Of a DNA stretch of 52,975 bases, positions 48,084-52,975 are shown one piece after another. The stretch lies in the NCBI RefSeq assembly GCF_003206695.1, contig NZ_PZJN01000003.1, positions 1 through 52,975 of the forward strand, written 5' to 3'. Origin of the DNA: Salinicola halophyticus. GTDB taxonomy: Bacteria > Pseudomonadota > Gammaproteobacteria > Pseudomonadales > Halomonadaceae. Position 1 is the stretch's first letter. Each line of letters begins with the position of its first letter. The position numbers were made by a program, and so were the translations under genes. The notes beneath the pieces were generated by a model that had not been told where the DNA came from, did no database searches, and saw nothing but the letters and a program-made list of their open reading frames with translations.

Positions 48084-49147
48084 GAGTCGTCGTGGCCCCG
48101 GTGGGTCTCGGTCTCGAGCCGCGCCTGACGGCGATCTTCCCGACGCTGTCGCTGGGCCGCTTCCTCGGTCGCCTCGTGAATATCGTAGGCCTCGATGATG
48201 CGCTGCACCAGCGGGTGGCGGACGACGTCCTTGGGCGCGAACTGGGTGATTCCGATGCCGGCCGTATCGCGCAACACTTCTAGCACGTGAATCAACCCCG
48301 AGCTCGTGCCACGCGGCAGGTCGACCTGGGTCGCGTCGCCGGTGATCACCGCCGTCGAGCCGAAGCCGATACGCGTCAGAAACATCTTCATCTGCTCGCG
48401 CGTGGTGTTCTGGCTCTCATCCAGAATGATGAAGGCGTTATTGAGCGTACGCCCGCGCATGTAGGCGAGCGGGGCGATCTCGATGATCTGACGCTCGATC
48501 AGCTTGTTGACCTGCTCGAAGCCCAGCATCTCGTAGAGGGCGTCGTAGAGCGGGCGCAGATAGGGATCGATCTTCTGCGCCAGGTCGCCGGGCAGGAAGC
48601 CGAGCTTCTCGCCGGCCTCGACCGCCGGACGAACCAGCAGAATGCGCCTGACCTCCTGACGATTGAGCGCTTCCACGGCCGCTGCCACCGCCAGATACGT
48701 CTTGCCGGTACCCGCGGGGCCGATCCCGAAGTTGATATCGTGACGACGAATGCTGGCGACGTAGCCCTGCTGATTGAAGCCGCGTGGCTTGATCAGCGTT
48801 CGCGGCGTGCGGATGAGCAGGCCACCGGCTTCGATATCGCCGATCTCCTCTTCCATCGCCTCGACCCCCGACTCCTGGAGATAGAGATGGACAGTGTCCG
48901 GGGTCAGTTCGTCGGCTTCGGTCTCGCGGTAGAGATGCTCGAGCACGTTGGCCGCTGCCTTGACGCCGGCGTCGGGACCGGCCATCTGGAAGACGTTGCC
49001 GCGGTTGCGCAGCGTGACGCCGAGCCGTGCCTCGACCAGTTTCAAGTGTTCGTCGCGCTGACCGCAGAGATTGGCCAGACGCATGGGATCGTTGGGTTCG
49101 AGCGTCAAGGAGACGACGCGATTGTCAGACTGTTGGTCTTGGGTCAA
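48080..49147 (-). CDS. ybeZ: PhoH-like P-loop NTPase (YbeZ)
   Basis: YbeZ is a PhoH-family ATPase that works with YbeY in rRNA processing. The sequence is nearly colinear with E. coli YbeZ: an N-terminal domain (1-110) with [19 protein letters not shown], Walker [20 protein letters not shown] from about residue 142, [17 protein letters not shown], and Walker [13 protein letters not shown] with the helicase-like [11 protein letters not shown]. The open frame begins with TTG at 49147 and gives 355 residues, about the usual length (346); there is no nearby ATG with a ribosome-binding site. About 250 bases separate it from miaB, with A/T-rich runs that could hold a promoter. Confidence 0.92.
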   Translation of the reverse strand: MTQDQQSDNRVVSLTLEPNDPMRLANLCGQRDEHLKLVEARLGVTLRNRGNVFQMAGPDAGVKAAANVLEHLYRETEADELTPDTVHLYLQESGVEAMEEEIGDIEAGGLLIRTPRTLIKPRGFNQQGYVASIRRHDINFGIGPAGTGKTYLAVAAAVEALNRQEVRRILLVRPAVEAGEKLGFLPGDLAQKIDPYLRPLYDALYEMLGFEQVNKLIERQIIEIAPLAYMRGRTLNNAFIILDESQNTTREQMKMFLTRIGFGSTAVITGDATQVDLPRGTSSGLIHVLEVLRDTAGIGITQFAPKDVVRHPLVQRIIEAYDIHEATEEAAQRQRREDRRQARLETETHRGHDDS

Positions 49148-49400
49148 CGCAAAGAGGTCCGTTGTTTTGAAAAAATGGATTTGAAAATATGGCTTTGGAA
49201 AAAGCGCAGCACGACTGCCATATCGCCAGCTTACTGCGCAGTTTCCTGTCGGAGCAATGCTTGAGGTTAACCAGTGTCAGCCACCGGCTTCGCGTCACCC
49301 GTTAGCGCTGAAGCAGGGCAACGCCGCATCTCTCTGACGGAATGTCGGATGCGTCTCGCGGCATTGCGCCTGAATTCAGATGGGGAGGCCGAGACAGGGG

Positions 49401-50771
49401 TCAATAGCGCTCGCCGGAAACCAGCTCGCCGCGCAGCGAATTGGGCAGCGCTTCGGTGATGCTGACATCGACGAAATAGCCGATCAGCGACGTCGGATCG
49501 TCGGCCCGGAAATTGACCACCCGATTGTTCTCGGTTCGGCCTGAGAGCTGCCCTGGGTCCCTGGGCGAGAAGCCGGTGACCAGAATTCGTTCGACGTTGC
49601 CGACCATACGGCGGCCGATCTGGGCAGTCTGCTGATTGAGTCGATCCTGTAGGATCGCCAGCCGCTGCTTTTTCGTTTCCGCCGAAGTCTCGTCGGGAAG
49701 GCTGGACGCCGGCGTTCCCGGTCGCTTCGAGTAGATGAAACTGAAAGAGGCATCGAAACCGATACGATGGATCAGGTCCATGGTGTCTTCGAAGTCGGCA
49801 TCGGTCTCGCCAGGGAAGCCGATGATGAAGTCCGAGGAAAAACTGATGTCCGGACGCAGGGCACGAATGCGCTCGAGCTTGTCGATGTACATGTCGCGAT
49901 CGTGGCCGCGCTTCATGGCGGCGAGGATACGATCCGAGCCTGATTGAACGGGCAGATGCAGGTGGCTTACCAGCTCCGGTATCTCGCCATAGGCTTCGAT
50001 CAGGCTGTCGGAAAACTCGACCGGGTGCGAGGTCGTGAAGCGGATGCGGTCGATACCGTCGACCGCCGCCACGCAGGCGATCAGCTCGGCCAGATCGATC
50101 TCGTCGCCATCGGCATCCGGCCCGCGATAGGCGTTGACGTTCTGGCCCAGCAGGTTGATCTCGCGCACGCCCTGGTCGGCCAGATGAACGACTTCTTCCA
50201 TCACCGATTCGAAAGGGCGCGAGACCTCTTCGCCACGGGTGTAGGGAACCACGCAGAAGGTGCAGTACTTCGAGCAGCCTTCCATCACCGACACGAATGC
50301 GGTCGCGCCGTCGGATTTCGGCTTGGGCAGATGATCGAACTTCTCGATCTCGGGGAACGTGACGTCCACCGTCTGGATCGGCGATGCGCCTTTGTTGCGG
50401 GCGTCCAGCATGGTCGGCAGCCGATGCAGCGTCTGCGGCCCGAATACCATGTCGACGTGGGGCGCACGCTTGCGGATATTCTCGCCTTCCTGGCTCGCAA
50501 CGCAGCCGCCGACGCCGATGACCAGATCCGGCTTGGCGGCTTTCAACTTCTTCCAGCGTCCGAGCTGATGGAACACCTTCTCCTGTGCCTTCTCGCGAAT
50601 CGAGCAGGTGTTGAGCAGAATGACGTCGGCATCACCCTCGTTGTCGGTCATTTCCAGACGATGAGATTCCCCGAGCAGATCCGCGATGCGAGCGGAGTCG
50701 TACTCGTTCATCTGACAGCCGTGGGTCTTGATGAAGAGCTTCTTCGTCATAGGTTGCGTTGCTGCGGCCAT
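49401..50771 (-). CDS. miaB: tRNA methylthiotransferase MiaB
   Basis: MiaB is a radical SAM enzyme that adds a methylthio group to C2 of i6A37 in tRNA. Three N-terminal Cys residues for the auxiliary cluster are in [19 protein letters not shown] and [10 protein letters not shown], and the SAM-cluster motif is CSKYCTFC. The C-terminal TRAM domain ends GELVSGERY. Two ATGs are possible: 50771 ([11 protein letters not shown], 456 residues) or 50750 ([11 protein letters not shown], 449), the latter matching E. coli better. Neither has a strong ribosome-binding site. An open extension beyond 50771 overlaps the divergent promoter and is unlikely. It heads the miaB-phoH-ybeY-corC-lnt cluster. Confidence 0.94.
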   Translation of the reverse strand: MAAATQPMTKKLFIKTHGCQMNEYDSARIADLLGESHRLEMTDNEGDADVILLNTCSIREKAQEKVFHQLGRWKKLKAAKPDLVIGVGGCVASQEGENIRKRAPHVDMVFGPQTLHRLPTMLDARNKGASPIQTVDVTFPEIEKFDHLPKPKSDGATAFVSVMEGCSKYCTFCVVPYTRGEEVSRPFESVMEEVVHLADQGVREINLLGQNVNAYRGPDADGDEIDLAELIACVAAVDGIDRIRFTTSHPVEFSDSLIEAYGEIPELVSHLHLPVQSGSDRILAAMKRGHDRDMYIDKLERIRALRPDISFSSDFIIGFPGETDADFEDTMDLIHRIGFDASFSFIYSKRPGTPASSLPDETSAETKKQRLAILQDRLNQQTAQIGRRMVGNVERILVTGFSPRDPGQLSGRTENNRVVNFRADDPTSLIGYFVDVSITEALPNSLRGELVSGERY

Positions 50772-51046
50772 GCGCGCGTCACCGGTGCCCTGTCGTGGAA
50801 AAGAGAGGAGAAAAACAAGATGGAAAGCCTGCCTGAATGGATCTCCATCGAGCAGGCGTCCTTGAAAACGCGGCATTATACGGCCGTTGACCCGATACAG
50901 CCAACCCGCGTCGCTCGCATGGCGCGATGGCTGTGGTACCCTTGCGCCTATTTGCAATGCCACGCTGAGAGCCGAGAATCGGGGATGATGTCTCGAGTCG
51001 AAAGGCTCGGCAGCGTTGGTAAAGATATCGAGAGAGCCGTTCATCT

Positions 51047-51376
51047 ATGCCCAGCAAGCCGATCTATCGGGTAGTGTTTCACAATCAGGGTGAAGTTTGG
51101 GAACTCTACGCCAGGGAGATCTTTCAAAGCGATCTGTGGGGCTTCATTGAAGTCGAAGCTTTCGTGTTCGAGGATCAGTCCAAGGTTGTCGTCGATCCCG
51201 GCGCGGAGAAGCTTCGACGCACCTTCGATGGCGTCAACCGCAGCTACATTCCCTACAGTGCCATCGTCCGTATCGACGAAGTGGAACGAGGGGGGATAGC
51301 CAAGGCCGTCAAGTCCGAAGGTAACGTCGCCGAATTCCCGCGGCCCATGGCGTGGCCGCCCCGGGATGATACCTGA
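51047..51376 (+). CDS. DUF1820 family protein
   Basis: This 109-residue protein matches the small DUF1820 family of gammaproteobacteria. Conserved features are YRVVFHNQGEVWELYAREI near the start, the ESxLWGFIEVE-type segment (SDLWGFIEVEAFVF), DPGAEKL, and FDGVNRSYIPYSAIVRIDEV. It is a soluble beta-rich protein with no signal peptide or membrane helix. The family has no firm function; it usually stands beside miaB as here, divergently transcribed, so a link to RNA modification or translation is possible but unproven. The upstream site GAGAG is weak. Confidence 0.88.
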   Translation: MPSKPIYRVVFHNQGEVWELYAREIFQSDLWGFIEVEAFVFEDQSKVVVDPGAEKLRRTFDGVNRSYIPYSAIVRIDEVERGGIAKAVKSEGNVAEFPRPMAWPPRDDT

Positions 51377-51501
51377 GACGACCGGCTTCGAAGTTTCGGA
51401 AAGTTTTTGAAAAATCAGGGGTTGGTCAGATTTTCACCAATTTGTCGCAATGCCGAGACAGCCGGTGGATAGGCTCATCGATGCGCAGGTTGTCCAAATG
51501 G

Positions 51502-51524
51502 TTATCCACAGAAAGTGTGGATGA
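51502..51524. promoter_or_regulatory. Inverted pair of DnaA-box-like sites
   Basis: TTATCCACA (51502-51510) is a perfect DnaA box. TGTGGATGA (51516-51524) is its inverse with one change. They are separated by five bases and can also form an ATCCACA/TGTGGAT stem. The pair lies about 100 bases upstream of the SH3-domain gene, far from any recognised origin gene. Confidence 0.6.
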
Positions 51525-51624
51525 TCGATTCACCGCCCTTGCAGGAAGCGAGGTGTGGTCTCATCGTCGCGTGAACCAGTCAATGTCCAACCGTTATCGA
51601 TTAGCCACTTAAGATCACGACGAT

Positions 51625-52242
51625 ATGTTGAAAATTCGAAATGTAGTTCTGGGTTGCGCCTTGAGCGCGACCCTGTTTTCCGCTCCTGCCATTGCGCAGA
51701 ACGGCCACTGGATCAGTGATTCGTTGACCACGTTCGTGCGCAGCGGTCCAACCGATGGCTATCGCATCGTGGGTACGCTGACCAGCGGCGATCCGGTCAC
51801 CGTGCTGCAGACGCAGGGCGACTATACCCAGGTTCGCGGCCCCGATGGGGACGAGGTCTGGGTTCAGTCCCAGTTCGTGCAGGACGAACCCAGCGCCCAG
51901 CAACAGCTGCCGGCATTGCAGAAGAAAGTCGATCAGCTGACCACGCGGCTCGACGGCATCGACGACGAGTGGAACCAGCGAGTGGCCGATATGCGCAACG
52001 AACTGCAAAGCCGTGAGGCGCAGGTCGATGAACTTCAGACCACCAACAACCAGCTCGACGAGTCCTACTCTCAGGCCGAGAGCAGGATGCGCGAGATGCA
52101 GGCGCGTCTGGATACGCAGAAGGAGGACCTGTTGATGCGCTACTTCATGTATGGCGGTGGTGTCGCGGCTGCGGGTTTGATCGTCGGACTGATCGTGCCG
52201 CATCTGCCGCGTCGTCGGCGCAAGCGCGACCGTTGGTTCTGA
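51625..52242 (+). CDS. SH3-domain, coiled-coil, membrane-anchored protein (TIGR04211/YgiM-like)
   Basis: This 205-residue envelope protein has a signal peptide (1-25, ending APAIAQ), a bacterial SH3 domain (about 26-90, DSLTTFVRSGPTDGYRIVGT), a long coiled coil (about 92-170, rich in Q, E and L heptads), a transmembrane helix (about 178-198, GGGVAAAGLIVGLIVPHL) and a short basic cytoplasmic tail (RRRRKRDRW). This matches E. coli YgiM and the TIGR04211 family, thought to sit in the inner membrane with the SH3 domain in the periplasm, perhaps binding peptidoglycan. Its exact role is unclear. The 248-base upstream region holds two DnaA-box-like sites. Confidence 0.88.
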   Translation: MLKIRNVVLGCALSATLFSAPAIAQNGHWISDSLTTFVRSGPTDGYRIVGTLTSGDPVTVLQTQGDYTQVRGPDGDEVWVQSQFVQDEPSAQQQLPALQKKVDQLTTRLDGIDDEWNQRVADMRNELQSREAQVDELQTTNNQLDESYSQAESRMREMQARLDTQKEDLLMRYFMYGGGVAAAGLIVGLIVPHLPRRRRKRDRWF

Positions 52243-52261
52243 GTCTCGCCGGGAGTGCCTC

Positions 52262-52909
52262 GTGACCGCAGCGGATTGGCTCGAACGGTGGCAACAGGGG
52301 CGCATCGGGTTTCATCGCGAGGCGCCTCATCCGGCTTTGACGGCTCACTGGCCGGCGATCGGTCTGGAGGCCGAGGCCAGGATTCTGGTGCCGCTATGTG
52401 GCAAGAGCCGGGATATGCGCTGGTTAGCCGAGCATGGTCATCCGGTGCTGGGGATCGAACTCTCGCCGCTGGCCATCGAGCAGTTCGTCGCCCAGAGTGC
52501 TCAGCCTGTACTGCGTTATCGTCAGCCAGAATCCGGGAAGTCAGGGTTCGACTGCACCCGCCAGGGCAACATCGAACTGTGGTGCGGCGATGTGTTCCGA
52601 TTTCAGGTCGACCATGCCGCCGAGTTGGCGGGCTTTTACGATCGTGCCGCTCTCGTCGCGCTACCGCCGGCGGCGCGACAGCGCTACGCCCATCATCTGG
52701 CCCAGCTGTTGCTGCCGGGCGGGCGGGGGCTGCTGATCACCCTGACCCACGACGATCCCGAGCGCGGCCCGCCGTTCAGCGTGACGCACGAGGAAGTGGA
52801 GTCGCTGATGTCGCCCAACTTCGAGCTGACGCTGTGTGACGTCTCGCCAGCCGAGGATGGCCTGACCGAAAGCGTGTGGAAGATGGTGAGGCGAGGCCCC
52901 GCGAATTAG
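52262..52909 (+). CDS. tpm: Thiopurine S-methyltransferase family protein
   Basis: This 215-residue SAM-dependent methyltransferase matches bacterial TPMT (Tpm). The N-terminal WLERWQQGRIGFHREAPHP is typical, followed by RILVPLCGKSRDMRWLAEHG (SAM motif I, about 41-60), VLGIELSPLAIEQF, and IELWCGDVFRF, with the motif II/III segment ALVALPPAARQRYA. In bacteria the enzyme can methylate thiopurines and also selenium or tellurium oxyanions; the natural substrate is uncertain. GTG 52262 has GGGAG six bases upstream and no ATG lies close by in frame. It follows the SH3-domain gene by 19 bases on the same strand and may be cotranscribed. No gene is seen in the last 66 bases. Confidence 0.92.
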   Translation: MTAADWLERWQQGRIGFHREAPHPALTAHWPAIGLEAEARILVPLCGKSRDMRWLAEHGHPVLGIELSPLAIEQFVAQSAQPVLRYRQPESGKSGFDCTRQGNIELWCGDVFRFQVDHAAELAGFYDRAALVALPPAARQRYAHHLAQLLLPGGRGLLITLTHDDPERGPPFSVTHEEVESLMSPNFELTLCDVSPAEDGLTESVWKMVRRGPAN

Positions 52910-52975
52910 CGCCGTACCGTCACGATCATCGACACACCCACCGTGTTGTATCGAATAACGAAAACCGCCTGCTAC

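Overview
The window is a dense, GC-rich gammaproteobacterial chromosome segment. Gene content and order suggest the Halomonadaceae (Halomonas/Salinicola/Kushneria-like): acidic proteins, a DUF5924 membrane protein, fadBA, leuS-lptE-holA and miaB-phoH-ybeY-corC-lnt as in other gammaproteobacteria. Genus assignment is inference. I saw no tRNA, rRNA, insertion sequence, prophage or CRISPR array.

Layout. 1-5.8 kb: terminator of an upstream gene, rlmM, tusA, a hypothetical, a MATE exporter, epmC, a small unknown gene translationally coupled to tatD. 6-9.3 kb: uup (ABC-F), a UspA protein, a membrane-anchored unknown. 9.5-15.1 kb: a SlyA-type regulator, DUF5924/DUF2914 protein, and fadB-fadA closed by a nested palindrome and a strong terminator. 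15.1-18.9 kb: LD-carboxypeptidase, a PAS-GGDEF-EAL protein and a MAPEG protein. 19.0-35.3 kb: the accessory centrepiece, described below. 35.4-40.9 kb: Bcr/CflA exporter with a palindromic operator candidate, then the leuS-lptE-holA operon. 41.0-44.6 kb: YbeL-like zinc ribbon, MHS transporter, 2-oxoadipate dioxygenase/decarboxylase (HglS/YdcJ). 44.7-50.8 kb: miaB-phoH-ybeY-corC-lnt. 51.0-52.9 kb: DUF1820, SH3/coiled-coil/TM protein, thiopurine methyltransferase.

The most interesting region is 19.0-35.3 kb. A three-gene type I secretion operon (ABC ATPase, HlyD-type adaptor, TolC-type outer-membrane channel; each junction a 4-base ATGA overlap) is divergent from two tandem exoprotein genes of 2488 and 1133 residues. 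These are built of CBM35/CBM6-like and Ig-like modules; the larger also has a malectin-like module and a glucose/sorbosone-dehydrogenase-like beta-propeller. By eye both lack cysteine, a Sec signal peptide and RTX nonapeptides, and they share a nearly identical N-terminal domain, C-terminal tail and ribosome-binding leader. The second gene looks like a copy of the first with about 1,050-1,350 residues of the middle absent. I infer a dedicated type I system exporting non-RTX glycan-binding matrix or surface proteins, possibly tied to c-di-GMP through the nearby GGDEF-EAL gene.

Limits: everything rests on reading sequence and translations by eye. Domain names are pattern-based, not profile-search results, and promoters are weakly supported.
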